Part shown: in pieces, positions 9,852 through 20,447 of the stretch
Layout: each line of letters opens with the position of its first letter
Position numbering within the stretch: position 1 is the stretch's first letter
Source of the DNA: Locusta migratoria
Taxonomy: Eukaryota > Arthropoda > Insecta > Orthoptera > Acrididae
Length of the DNA stretch: 64,000 nucleotides
Direction: 5' to 3'
NCBI GenBank assembly: GCA_026315105.1
Contig: CM048750.1
Span: 262,251,151-262,315,150 of the forward strand
Position numbers and translations under genes: made by a program
The notes under the pieces: model-generated
The model's database searches: none
What the model saw: only the letters and a program-made list of their open reading frames with translations
What the model was told of the DNA's origin: nothing

Positions 9852-10896
9852 ACCTACATCTACATCTACATCTACATCGATACTCTGCAAATCACATTAA
9901 AGTGCCTGGCAGAGGGTTCATTAACCACTTTCATAACTTTTCTCTACCGTTCCATTCTCTAATAGCGCGCGGGAAGAAAGAACACCTAAATCGTCCCGTT
10001 TTCGATCTGATTTCTCTTATTTTATTGGAATGGTCATGTCTCCCTAAGTAGGTGGGTGCTAGCAAAATATTTTCACAATCAGAACTAAAAGTCGGTGATT
10101 GAAACTTCGCAAACAGATCACGCCGCAATGAATAACGTCTTTCTTTTAATGATTTCCACCCCAATTCGTGCAACATTTCCGTGACGCTTTCTCCCACGTA
10201 ACGTGATAAAACAAAATGAGCTGCCCTTCTCTGAATCTTCTCAATATCTTCCGTCAGTCCCACCTGGTGAGGGTCCCACAAGGGGCAACAGTACTCCAGG
10301 AGAGGACGCACAAGTGTGATGTAGGCAGTCTCTTTGGTGGAGCTGGTGCATCTTCGAAGCGTTCTGCCAATGAAACGTAACCTTTGATTCGCCTTCCCCA
10401 CAATATTTTCTATGTGTTCTCTGCAGTCAAAGTTGTTCGTAATTGTAACTCCTAGGTATTTGGTAGAATTTACGACCTTAAGGTTTGACTGATTTATCGC
10501 GTAATTGAAGTTCAGCGGATTTCTTTTAGTGGTCATGTGCATTACTTCACACTTTTCTTTATTTTGTGTCAATTGCCAATTTTCGCACCAAGTAGAAATT
10601 TTGTCTAAATCGCTTTGCAGTTGCTTTTGATCCTCTGTTGACTTCACTAACCGATAAACGACAGCATCATTCGCGAACAGTCTAAGGGAGCTATTCAGAT
10701 TGTCTCACACGAGGTAGAGTAGGGGACCTGTAACGCTTCCCTGTGGAACGCCAGATATCACTTCTGTTTTTCTCGATGACTTATCGTCAATTACAACGAA
10801 CTGTGTCTTTTCTGATAGGAAATCCTGAATCCAATCGCACAATTGGGAAGATATTCCATAAGCACGCAATTTCATTAGAAGCCGCTTGTGCGTCCT
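9852..10896 (-). mobile_element. NLR-2, inverted pair member (left)
   Basis: The (TGTAGA)n tail, read on the minus strand, is at 9852-9876, with the family 3' UTR TGAACCCTCTGCCAGGCAC just inside. The body extends upstream through the C-terminal region and the reverse-transcriptase core to 10896. There it meets a second NLR-2 copy in the opposite orientation. Confidence 0.88.
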
Positions 10897-10932
10897 CTCC
10901 TGGAGTACTGTTGCCCCTTGTGGGACCCTCAC
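9931..10932 (-). pseudogene. Reverse transcriptase C-terminal half of NLR-2
   Basis: An open frame of 238 codons (9931-10647) covers the post-palm region: KYLGVTITNNFDCREHI, RRAAHFVLSRYVGESVTEM and FFPRAIREWNGREKL. Upstream in the same frame, after one in-frame stop near 10704, come SGVPQGSVTGPLLYLV and LRLFANDAVVY. The catalytic FADD box reads FAND, so the first of the paired Asp residues is replaced by Asn and the enzyme would be inactive. The first residues of the 10705-10932 frame are read from the junction with the inverted copy. Confidence 0.8.
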
Positions 10933-11328
10933 TAGGTGGGGCTGACGGAAGACATTGAGAAGGTTCAGAGAAGGGCAGCTCGTTTTGTTTTGTTACGGGG
11001 GGGGGGGGAAGCGTCACGGAAATGTTGCACGAATTGGGGTGGAAATCGTTAAAAGAAAGACGTTATTCATTGCGGCGTGATCTGTTTCCCAAGTTTCAAT
11101 CACCGACTTTTACTTCTGAATGTGAAAATATTTTGGTAGCACTACTTAGAGAGACCGACCATCCCAATAAAATAAGAGAAATCAGATCGAAAACGGAACG
11201 ATTTAAGTGTTCTTTCTTCCCGCGCGCTATTAGAGAATGGAACGGTAGAGAAAAGTTATGAAAGTGGTTAATGAACCCTCTGCCTGGCACTTAAATGTGT
11301 TTTGCAGAGTATCTATGTAGATGTAGAC
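10897..11328 (+). mobile_element. NLR-2 3' end, inverted pair member (right)
   Basis: The plus strand restarts at the codons for RPLLEYCCPL-like sequence (CCTGGAGTACTGTTGCCCC). It proceeds to EWNGREKL, the 3' UTR and a short ATGTAGATGTAGAC tail at 11317-11330. A G12 run at 10997-11008 replaces part of the VLSRY segment and shifts the frame. Together with 9852-10896 it forms head-to-head inverted copies. Confidence 0.85.
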
Positions 11329-11764
11329 TTGCGGAATCTGACCTCGGGGAAGATCTGTTCGGATTTAGGAGAAATGTAGGAATACGGTAGGCAATACTCA
11401 CATTACGACTTATTTTAGAAGATAAGCTAAGGAAAAGCAAGTCTACGTTTTTAGCATTTATAGATTTGGAGAAAGCTTTTGACAATTTGGAATACAGTAT
11501 TCCAAATTTTGAAGGTAACAGGGGTAAAATATAGGGAGCGAAGAGTTTTATTCATCCTGTACAGAAACCACACAGCGGTTATTAGAAGGGCAAGAAAGGG
11601 GCGCAAAGGTTAGGAAGGGAGTAAGACATGGTTGTAGCCTTTCCCCAATGTTGTTCAATCTATACATTGAGCGAGCAGTGAATGGAAAGAGACTTGCACA
11701 GGACAGGGTAGCGTGGAGAGCTGCATCAAACTAGTCTGCGGACTGAAGACCACAACAACAACAC
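11329..11764 (+). mobile_element. NLR-3 copy with internal deletion
   Basis: Reverse-transcriptase sequence (EDLFGFRRNVGIR and FIDLEKAFDN in shifting frames) runs to about 11680. It then jumps to the 3' end (AGACTTGCACAGGACAGG) and finishes in the family tail GAAGACCACAACAACAACAC. Most of the C-terminal coding region is deleted. Confidence 0.8.
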
Positions 11765-12157
11765 AAATTACCTGCCATGTGTAAAGTGGAGAGACAATCA
11801 AACATGCTACTACTGTTTCTTATTTCAAAAGCCCTGCAGGAACCGGGAAAATTGAATATTCCAGTAACGTAGGTGGCGAACATAAGCAACATCTTGAAAT
11901 CGACTATCTTGAGTAACTTTTTTTAATATTGGAAAAAGGGATGTTGTGATATATCAAATAACATAAGAATTTTCTGTCAATTTCATTCTACAAAACAAAT
12001 TCGACGTAGCAGTTACGGTTCAAATGTTGGAACGCATTTTCTTTTCATGTACAGACTGGACGGTTCTCCGTAATGAATAGTCATTTAACCCTTTATAGGA
12101 CAAAACATTTTCCTGAAAATTTAAAAGGTAGTATTTTTATTGCATCCCATTTGACTT
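11765..12157. other. Unassigned stretch
   Basis: AT-rich, with no coding or repeat structure recognised. Confidence 0.5.
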
Positions 12158-13246
12158 ATCCAGGGTGTTACAAAATGGTACGGCCAAACTTTCAGGAATC
12201 ATTCCTCACACACAAAGGAAGAAAATATGTTAAGTGGACATGTGTCCGGAAACGCTTAATTTCCATGTTAGAGCTCATTTTATTACTTCTCTTCAAATCA
12301 CATTAATCATGGAATGGAAACGCACAGCAACAGAACGTACCAGCGTGACTTCAAACACTTTGTTACAGGAAATGTTCAAAATGCCCTCCGTTAGCGAGGA
12401 TACATGCATCCACCCTGCGTCGCATGGAATCCCTGATGCGCTGATGCAGCCCTGGAGAATGGCGTATTGTATCACAGCCGTCCACTATACGAGCACGAGG
12501 AATCTCTACATTTGGTACCGGGGTTGCGTAGACAAGAGCTTTCAAATGCCCCCAGAGATGAAATTCAAGAGGGTTGAGGTCAGGAGAGCGTGGAGGCCAT
12601 GGAATTGGTCCGCCTCTACCAATCCATCGGTCACCGAATCTGTTGTTGAGAAGAGCACGAACTCGTCGACTGAAATGTGCAGGAGCTCCATCGTGCATGA
12701 ACCACATGTTGTGTCGTACTTGTAAAGACACATATTCTAGCAGCAAAGGTAGAGTATCCCGCATGAAATCATGATAACGTGCTCCAGTGAGCTTATGTGG
12801 AAGAATATGAGGCCTAATCAAAACATCACCAACAATTCCTGCCCAAACGTTCACAGAAAATCTGTGTTGATGACGTGATTGCACAATTGCGTGCGGATTC
12901 TCGTCAGCCTACACATGGTCATTGTGAAAACTTACAATTTGATCAAGTTGGAATGAAGCCTCATCCGTCGCATGTCAACACAAGCACGGAAGTCAACATT
13001 ACCTTCCTTCAATTGGACCAACTGGCGGTGAATCGAGGAAGTACAGTACATACTAACGAAACAACTGGGTATTTTGACAATTGTCTGCACGAATTATTTC
13101 AATTTACATTTACAGAGAAATACTATAATGAGCTTTAACATGGAACTTAAGCGTTTCCGGACACATGTCCACATAACATATTTTCTTTCTTTGTGTGTGA
13201 GGAATGTTTCTTGAAAGTTTGGCCGTACCTTTTTGTAAGACCATGT
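12158..13246 (-). mobile_element. Tc1/mariner-superfamily element, internally deleted
   Basis: Long terminal inverted repeats of about 100 bp flank the element, from CCAGGGTGTTACAAAATGG at 12161 on the plus strand to the matching minus-strand end near 13244. Both contain GTACGGCCAAACTTTC and GTGGACATGTGTCCGGAAAC. TA dinucleotides lie outside both ends. The interior carries a truncated transposase frame (12363-12884). Sequence between 12890 and 13137 matches the deletion derivative at 48079-48692. Confidence 0.85.
12363..12884 (-). pseudogene. Transposase catalytic domain, N terminus missing
   Basis: The 173-residue open frame has the DDE features of the IS630-Tc1-mariner superfamily. It contains FSVNVWAGIVGD (first-Asp region, here without an Asp at the usual place), FMHDGAPAHFSRR (second Asp) and PPRSPDLNPLEFHLWGHLK (third acidic residue). 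It ends with INGGHFEHF-like ILANGGHFEHFL. There are 41 residues between the HDG Asp and the NPLE Glu, longer than the 34 of classical Tc1 and mariner. The helix-turn-helix half is absent, so the element cannot move itself. Confidence 0.82.
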
Positions 13247-13247
13247 G

Positions 13248-14581
13248 TATGCACATACAAAGTATTTTTATCGCATGAGAAACGTTTTACGTCGCGGAGA
13301 CAGCACGTATACCAGTCGTAGCGCGGCCGCATAATATAGGCGGCAGTAGCCGCAGCGTTACAATGCGCATGCGCGGCTGAGGTTCAAATTCTCTTCTGAA
13401 CCCCCTGGAGGCAGCATATAGGCGCTCCCGCGGTAGAGAGGGGCGACGAGGAACGCAGCTTTTAACATCGGCTTTGGAGCAGGTAGAGGCACCAGCTCCT
13501 GGCTGTTCGAGCTCTGGCAGTTACGCACGAATGGTCCCGAAGGAAGACAATGAACTACTGCGCACCTCGCCTTGCGCGTACGTAAATCCTCATGATGGCA
13601 GCATCCGCCCTTCATATTTCTTTTTGGAGCATTGAAGATTTATCAAAAAGACGTCACATTTACTAAAATATCCTATAACTATAAATTAGAGACGCATGAA
13701 CTGTAAAACCCTTCCGAAGATCCAGTCATGAATAATAATGATGCCAGTACTCTCCACCTAGCAAGAATAGTCGTGTTATTAGCGACATCGCGTTTCGCCG
13801 TCGAAGGTAAAGGGTTCGAGACCGACTGCAAACTTTTTTTTTAAACCCAATCTTCTTTTTAACTTCAGATTGTACACAAGTCACTGGTATTCCTTTCAGA
13901 ATCATTTTTTTTTTTCGAGAGGAGTGAAATTATTTCTTAAGCTCTAATTTTGTAAAATAATGGTTTTAATGACATTAGAAACAAGATTTATGCAATTACA
14001 TCTACCAATCTTCAAAGTATATAATTGCGTCCACTATAAAACTAGGCTCATTTTTATGGACTAAAATTATTACTTTTGAAATACTAGCTCTTGTAATAGG
14101 TAAACGGATTATTCAATAACTACACCGTGGAATAAATGTAACTCACAACTTCCGTGTATACTGAAGTTCATAAGCAGCTGCGAAATGTAACATTCAATTG
14201 CTAATAATTTTATAGTGATGCACCATAGATGTCAGTACTTGTGCATTACGAAAGAATGAACACTAACAATCGTAGACATGTCTTTTTCCACCGGGAAAAT
14301 TTTTTCTTTTGGAGCTGAGACACAGTAAAAGTTGTGAGCTCTGTGCACAATTGCGCCTAGTTCGTCCGGAAGGAACATATTCATAGGTAATCTATAATCG
14401 CTACGGAAAAACATACAAGGACTTTCACCGAAAATAACAATATCCGAGAAAAGTTACATCTGTTCATCTTTGATACCGTGACGCACATTTTTCATTGAAC
14501 AAGTGCTAAATGTTTTTAAGGTAAACATCTAAAGTATTTGAAACTTTTATCCATTGTGTAGGAACCTGCGACTGTTTATTG
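13248..14581. other. Mostly unassigned; tRNA-like sequence at 13769-13831
   Basis: A stretch with box B GGGTTCGAGACC, a possible AGTCG/CGACT closing stem and a T9 run at 13834-13842 resembles a decayed tRNA-derived head with a Pol III terminator. The rest is AT-rich, with no coding or repeat ends recognised. Confidence 0.35.
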
Positions 14582-15178
14582 AAATAGGTATCAGAAATTA
14601 CAGCAACCATTTTGAAATTATATTATATACATATGTTAACTTTGAATACAACATTTAATCTTATGTAATCTAAATTGGCATCATATGTATATTCTATAAT
14701 AAGATAAGCTTTTATTAGTCTTTGGTTTCACATAGTTTTTATCTTGTGTATAAACATACTCTTTGGTTTGTTTACAAGCTGTAAGTTATGCTAGTGGCTA
14801 AACAGTTGTAATGTATGTGAAATATTTATCAATTTTACCACCTAAAATTCGTGGAAGTGTTGTGGCATGATGATGGAAAAGAAGTGTTCTGATATTCTAT
14901 CAATAAGCGGACCAAATATGGACAAACTACATGTAAAGTGCATAACTGTAAGTAATGTCTGGAAGACAAACTTTTATTGTAATTTAAGTATAGCCTACCA
15001 AAATTAGTGTTTACCATTTTCTCGTTTTCTGCCCTACCACAGATTGAAATGTAACTTGTAATATTTTATACCATCTGAAGATGAGCTGCTAGGCAGCTTG
15101 AAACCGGTAATGGTTTAAATAAATCTTCATTAAGAAGAAACAAAAGGCGACTGGTTGCTGTAATTTCTGATACCTATC
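14582..15178. repeat. Element bounded by 26-bp inverted repeats, ribozyme-like hairpin near right end
   Basis: AATAGGTATCAGAAATTACA at 14583 recurs inverted at 15154-15178 (GGTTGCTGTAATTTCTGATA). Near the right end, 15075-15109 reads CTGAAGATGAGCTGCTAGGC then AGCTTGAAACCGGT: a perfect 6-bp hairpin (AGCTGC/GCAGCT) between CTGAAGA and GAAA. This arrangement resembles the hammerhead-like motifs known from Penelope-like retroelements. The identity of the element is uncertain. Confidence 0.45.
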
Positions 15179-15196
15179 TAAAGTATTTCTTTCAAA

Positions 15197-15383
15197 AAAT
15201 GTTCAAATGTTTGTATAGCTTATGGGACATAACTACGGGGTCATCAGTCCCTAAACTTATAAACTAGTTAATCCTAAGGACGGCACAAATATCCATGCCC
15301 GAGGGGGGATTCGAACCCCCGACCGTAGTGGCCGCCCGGACCGTGACTGTAGCGCCTCAGTCCCCTCGGCCACCGCGGCCGGC
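15197..15383 (-). mobile_element. SINE-A1
   Basis: The minus strand has the complete head (GCCGGCCGCGGTGGCCGAG) and box B GGGTTCGAATCC. The 8-bp repeat AGTATTTC at 15182-15189 and 15384-15391 is the likely target-site duplication. Confidence 0.9.
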
Positions 15384-15391
15384 AGTATTTC

Positions 15392-15892
15392 ATTTTCCCC
15401 TTGGTTTGGTTAAGGAACGCGTCCCAAATGTTTGTAGACACTCTTTTTGTCACTCTGTACAATTATTTTTCTTTATTGCAGAAGACTGAGGGACAAAACA
15501 CGACGAAAAGACAGTATAAGAAGAGTGTGCCGTGGCCCTACCGTGTAGATAATGGGGAGTGGGGAGTGGTTCCTTTCGTCGGCTCGCTTGTAGCAATCAG
15601 TCCACCCCCTGGGCCTACACGGACCCTTCGTGGGAGGTCTTCCGCCACCCCAGCGAAGCATCGGCAGACCATAAAACACTGCCGACACGAAACAGAGAGG
15701 CAAAGGCGACACATCACCCTGCGAAAATCCCCCACTCCTCTCTTCTACCTGCCCCGCCACCCCAACAGCTCGTCACGTGACGTCCAACGATCACTACTTT
15801 CGAATCGCCGTATTTATTTCACTATTTGGATTGTTCGCGAGTTTAACTTGCCTTCAATTGCGGTACACCGTTTCTAACCAACAACTCAATAC
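15392..15892. other. Unassigned stretch
   Basis: Mixed-composition sequence with overlapping open frames of Arg/Ser/Pro-rich content and no domain signature. No gene is called. Confidence 0.5.
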
Positions 15893-15902
15893 AACTTTAT
15901 CA

Positions 15903-16101
15903 GCCGCGGCGGAGCGGCCGAGCGCAATGAGGCGCTATGCTGCGATGCGCGAGGTCGTTCCCCGTCGGGGTTTCGAATCCCGCCTCGGGCATGGATGTTT
16001 GTGCTGTCTTTAGTATATTTCATAAATAGTTTATAAGTTTCGGAACTGATGACACCGCAGTTAAGTCCCATAAGCTTTACAAACATTTGAACATTTTGAA
16101 T
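15903..16101 (+). mobile_element. SINE-A3 variant
   Basis: The head differs from A1 and A2: GCGGCGGAGCGGCCGAGCGC with box B GGTTTCGAATCCC. The body and the CAAACATTTGAACATTTT end are those of SINE-A. The target-site duplication AACTTTATCA lies at 15893-15902 and 16102-16111. A second copy of this head type is at 55092-55275. Confidence 0.85.
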
Positions 16102-16177
16102 AACTTTATCATAAACACGTTATTAGATATAAATAAATGTTACTGAATATAGATAGATTTATAAACTCGTGTTCAAT

Positions 16178-16290
16178 GAGTTGAGTATGGTCATGTGATT
16201 AAAGGCATCTGAGTGAGGAGTTGGACATTGGTGGTTCTAATCCTAAAGACGCTATTTTTATTTTATTTTATTTTATTTATTTTTTATTAT
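16178..16290 (+). repeat. tRNA-like head followed by (TTTTA)n
   Basis: ATGGTCATGTGATTAAAGGC resembles box A and GTGGTTCTAATCC box B, spaced as in a tRNA. A TTTTA-type microsatellite follows at 16253-16290. It is likely an old tRNA-derived SINE; the family is not recognised. Confidence 0.4.
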
Positions 16291-16299
16291 TTTTTGTTG

Positions 16300-17400
16300 C
16301 ATGTTTTGCATTTGTAATGCGTTCTAATACTTTTTGTTCATATAGTAGCAGTATTTTGTTAATTACATACGAGAGAGTTCTGTCTCGCAGTAGGAGTTTC
16401 ATCTTTTTCGTGATTTTTTTTTTTTTTTCATCTTTGCTTTTGTGACAAATATTATGACTTCTCAATCATGTAACGTTTGTATGTTCTTCTATATTCGATA
16501 TCGTTTGCATACAAGAGCTGCCAGTTCCCAACGATCCTCCTCCCCTCTATCTCCTTTGGTAAAAATCAGTTGTTTCTTTGCTTCCTGCAGGTATGACTGG
16601 AAGGGTGTAGATTTTCCATTCGTATTCCTCAATATGACTGGAAGGATGTAGATTTTCCTTTCGTATTCCTCAATATAAATGTTCGTTTAGCATATTCTGC
16701 AGTTCCAGGAGAGCCTCTCCTACTTTCTAGAGGATTAGCAACAAATCGCCGTACTCACTACCCTAGAACAGCTCCCATCACCGTCAGATTCTAAAGAAGA
16801 ACTAAGTTTAACTAAAAAGAATATGTCAGTTTTCTCAAGGACATGAGATTAGTATGTTTACATACATCGAAAGTGTACTGTACTGTTGTTGCTGTTATTG
16901 AACAGATTCAGACAGACAGTAACGGAACAATCAATTGGTATTTATTTTGTTAGAGAAATCACGTTCTCAAAATTGTTTGGTTATATTTTTAAACATTACA
17001 GCTAACAAATCTAACAACTCGAAAAGAAATGTAGACGTACATTCCTTCTGTGTAACTAGTAAATAATAAGAAACACGTTGATAAATTACAGCTTATGGTG
17101 AAAATACACACTACTGAAACCAATAGCTACCTCGGATTTGCAACGTTTATACTAGTAAGAAGAGTAAAATTTCGATTACGTTGGAGAATTAGGATTTCAG
17201 ATAGACGAGTAGTCTTTAAGAAATAGGACTATAGAAAACGCTATTCACATGTAACAAAAACAGCAGTTATATGTTACTCATGTATATGCCATTAGGCAAT
17301 CCGCTTTAGATTACAGATGCTTCTATTTCGTTAATTCACAGTATCTCTAAAATGTTATACTTGATAACTTAAACTGTTCATTACGAACAGTTGTTTTTCT
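16300..17400. other. AT-rich unassigned stretch with 41-bp tandem duplication
   Basis: A unit beginning ATGACTGGAAGG occurs at 16593 and again at 16634, about 41 bp apart, with three differences. Nothing else is recognisable. Confidence 0.5.
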
Positions 17401-17410
17401 GTAAAATATC

Positions 17411-17601
17411 CGGTGGCCGAGGAGACTGAGGCGCTCCAGTCACGGTCTGCACGGCCACTACGGTCGGGGGTTCGAATCCCCCCTCGGGCATGGATATTTG
17501 TGCCGTCCTAGTTCGTAAGTAGTTCATAAGTAGTTTGTAAGTTTAGGGACTGATGACCCCGTAGTTAAGTCCCATAGACTTTACAAACATTTGAACATTT
17601 T
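17411..17601 (+). mobile_element. SINE-A1, slightly 5' truncated
   Basis: It starts at CGGTGGCCGAGGAGACTG and is otherwise close to consensus. The target-site duplication TGTAAAATATC is at 17400-17410 and 17602-17612. Exact duplication and near-consensus body suggest a young insertion. Confidence 0.93.
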
Positions 17602-17732
17602 TGTAAAATATCTTTGACGTTCAGTGTTAGTTGTGGTTTGGTTGAACAAGTGCCCCCTAGATGGCACTAGGGGCGAAAGAGTCCGGTGGGTGGGGACTAA
17701 GCGGATGATTTTCGCAGGGTTTAAGCTCATGT

Positions 17733-17970
17733 CGAGCGACGTGGTGCATTGGTAACAGACTGGACTTGCCTTAGGGAGGTCGGTGGTTCAAATCCAAATC
17801 CGTCCGTACACATTGCGGTTCTCCGCAATTTCCCTACATCACTCGAGGCAGATGCCGGGATCCTTCCGTTTGAAAGGGCATGGCCGATTTCCTTCCACAA
17901 CTTTATCCAAATATCAGACTGTGAGCGCCGTCTCTAATGACCGCGCTGTCGACAGAACGTTAAGTCCTCG
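17733..17970 (+). mobile_element. SINE-B, tRNA-derived
   Basis: The head is GAGCGACGTGGTGCATTGG with box B GTGGTTCAAATCC. The body matches the copy at 23687: CAATTTCCCTACATCACTC, GATGCCGGGATCCTTCC and GGCCGATTTCCTTCC. It also matches in the terminal GACCGCGCTGTCGAC. No clear target-site duplication was found. Confidence 0.8.
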
Positions 17971-18286
17971 GCTTTTTTCGGCTGTTGTCGCCCTGCCTCG
18001 TCTGCTCTGCGGTGCTCGCTCCGGTCCGAAAACTCCAATGAGCCACACCATGACACCAATCGCTATAGTCTGTTCAAAATAAATTAGCACTGACAGTTCT
18101 GAACGAGCACGTCGACGCCGCAAAGATGACCACGTTCCACACGTAACTCTCGCATACTATCACATTTCACTGACCTCGCTAAAGGCGTAAACTAGTCCCA
18201 GTATGACTATGGAACTTGTCTTCCATGAATTGTGGAATAACTGAACTATGTTTTCATTTAGTTTTATCTGCGGCAACCGATTATTC
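17971..18286. other. Unassigned stretch
   Basis: No feature recognised. Confidence 0.5.
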
Positions 18287-18373
18287 AAAATTCAAACGTC
18301 ACTAAGTCTATGGGACCAAATTACTATTGTCATCAGTCCTTCGACTTACAAACTACTTAAACCAACTCAAGGA

Positions 18374-18424
<51 letters not shown>

Positions 18425-18440
18425 CGAGGGTCAGCAGACG
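18287..18440 (-). mobile_element. SINE-A2-like fragment carrying an expanded (CA)n
   Basis: The minus strand carries the SINE-A body (AAGTAGTTTGTAAGTCGAAG and GACTGATGACAATAG) degraded by substitutions. Where A2 copies have a short GGTGTGTGTGTTTGTCC this copy has (CA)n at 18376-18421. The tRNA head beyond it is unrecognisable. Confidence 0.65.
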
Positions 18441-18486
18441 TACTCGCTATTTTCAAGTACGCATTTTCTGACAATGCTACCAAATT

Positions 18487-18675
18487 GCCGGCCGCGGTGG
18501 CCGAGGTGACTGACGCGCTCCAGTCACGGTCAGCACGGCCACTACGGTCGGGGGCTCGAATCCCCCTCGGGCATGGATATTTGTGCCGTTCTAGTTCGTA
18601 AGTAGTTGCTAAGTTTAGGGACTGATGACCCCGTAGTTAAGTCCCATAAGCTTTACAAACATGTGAACATTTTTT
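18487..18675 (+). mobile_element. SINE-A1
   Basis: The full head GCCGGCCGCGGTGGCCGAG is present, with a variant box B GGGGCTCGAATCC. The target-site duplication TGCTACCAAATT is at 18475-18486 and 18676-18687. Confidence 0.92.
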
Positions 18676-18787
18676 TGCTACCAAATTCTCCACATTTGCT
18701 TAACTTTATTTGTTATAGAACTTAGCTAAGTACATGAAATGAACAATATATTAAGAATACATAAAATTTTCTGTTACTCCAAACCAG

Positions 18788-18985
18788 CCGCGGTGGAGTA
18801 GCCGAGCGGTCTAAAGCGTCTCGCTGCGGACCGCGCGGTTGCTCGCCGTGGAGTTTCGAGTCCTCCCTGGGGCATGGGTGTGTGTGTTGCCCTTAGGTTA
18901 GTTTACCTAGGTTTAAGTAGTTTGTAAGCTACGGACTGATGACCATGCAGTTTGGTCCGATAGATTTACAAACATTTGAACATTT
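18788..18985 (+). mobile_element. SINE-A2
   Basis: The head CGCGGTGGAGTAGCCGAG and GCGGTCTAAAGCGTCTCG are followed by box B GAGTTTCGAGTCC. Near-duplicate flanks CTCCAAACCAG (18777-18787) and CTACAAACCAG (18990-19000) are the likely target site. Confidence 0.9.
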
Positions 18986-19420
18986 AAAACTACAAACCAG
19001 AAGTCTGCTGAGTTCACTGTGCACTCGTGAAATAATCCTTCTGGAAAATCCCCACTTCCTGCCTACCTCAGAGAGCTGTGTCCAGTCTGACGTGCGCCGA
19101 TCTAAAGCCCGTTTTGCACAAAGGACTTCGTGGTGAAAATTGACTACTCGACGTGCGTGCGTCTTTTGTGCCTGCGTGTAAATCAGCAGCCAAAACAATC
19201 CCGAGTGTGTCTATGACGTCAATGGTCTATAGATTGTGCCGAATGTGGACTTCTAAATAGTCCAGTGTGCTGCAGTAACAGTGGTGGTTATGCTAACATC
19301 AGAAGTTAACTATTCTGGTCGAGAGCATTCATATTACAGAAATGCTTTCACATCTTCTTCAAATTTATTCTGTTGTTTACTTTGTGATTTCATCACAACG
19401 AAAAAGTTGCACCAGAGCCT
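18986..19420. other. Unassigned stretch
   Basis: No coding or repeat signature recognised. Confidence 0.5.
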
Positions 19421-19432
19421 AATATTGTTTAC

Positions 19433-19630
19433 AAATGTTCAAATGCTTGTAGAGCTTATGGGACTTAACTACGGGGTCATCAGTCCCTAAACTTACAAAT
19501 TACTTATGAGCTAGCTAATACTAAGGACGGCACAAATATCTATACCCAAATGGTGATTCGGACGCCCGACCGTAGTGGCCGTGCAGAACGTGAGCGTCGC
19601 GCCGCAGACCGCTCGGCCACCGCAGCCGGC
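19433..19630 (-). mobile_element. SINE-A, diverged head
   Basis: The minus strand starts GCCGGCTGCGGTGGCCGAGC and has a damaged box B (GGCGTCCGAATCACC). The 12-bp duplication AATATTGTTTAC lies at 19421-19432 and 19631-19642. Confidence 0.9.
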
Positions 19631-19642
19631 AATATTGTTTAC

Positions 19643-20447
19643 CTACTAGTTTCCTGCTACAAAAGAGACAAAATATTTGCAAGCAGAAAAATATTTTTGT
19701 TTTACGGGAAAAAAGTCTACATTATGCATATATACGAGCGCAAATATGTAAACGTGTTTTACCGAATATTATATCAACAGGGGAGCCAGAACTATGAGAT
19801 GAGAAAATTATTCTCGATGCTATTTTGACAGCAAGAAAAAAGATATAAAAAAGAAATAGTCGCTTTCTGCTGAATTTTCGATATTGTTTCATGTGTTTGC
19901 AGTATGAATTTTCTGCAGCAAACAAGTTTTCAAAAGTGTGAATGGCAATTTTTCTATTATTTATGTTCTCAATTGTGTACAAAATTTACTACATGACAGT
20001 AGAGGTGAACATCAACTATGAATTACCGTTTCGTCATTAATAAACAGTTATCTTTTTCCTGCTCCTATGTAAAAATAGCCCTCATAGCCTCACTTCATTC
20101 AGTTGCGAAACTACATAGCAGGCAGCTCTTCGTGTAAACGAAAACAACTACTCGAGACAGGCGAGACGCATTACGAGAACAGCCCGCCAGAGGCACTGCA
20201 GTAGACCCACTCGTCTCTCTTAGTCAACTGGGACAACAAAGTTTGTCGTGTGAAAGATGCTTAGCGCCTGCACCAGACACCTCTTGTATATAGGCGTTGC
20301 CAACCGCAGCTTCGTCTCTTACAGTTTACGTATCTCTATATTTGCATACTCATGACTATTCCGTTTTCTATGGCTTTCCAGTGTACTTGAGAAAGAGAGT
20401 CAATGTTTTCTAAAAGTTTGCAAATCATGTAACTGAGGCGCGACGTA
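19643..20447. other. Unassigned AT-rich stretch
   Basis: No feature recognised. Confidence 0.5.

Noticed and set aside
13769..13831. Possible tRNA gene followed by T9
   Set aside because: Only about 60 bases between the closing stem halves and no complete cloverleaf. Treated as a decayed tRNA-derived head.
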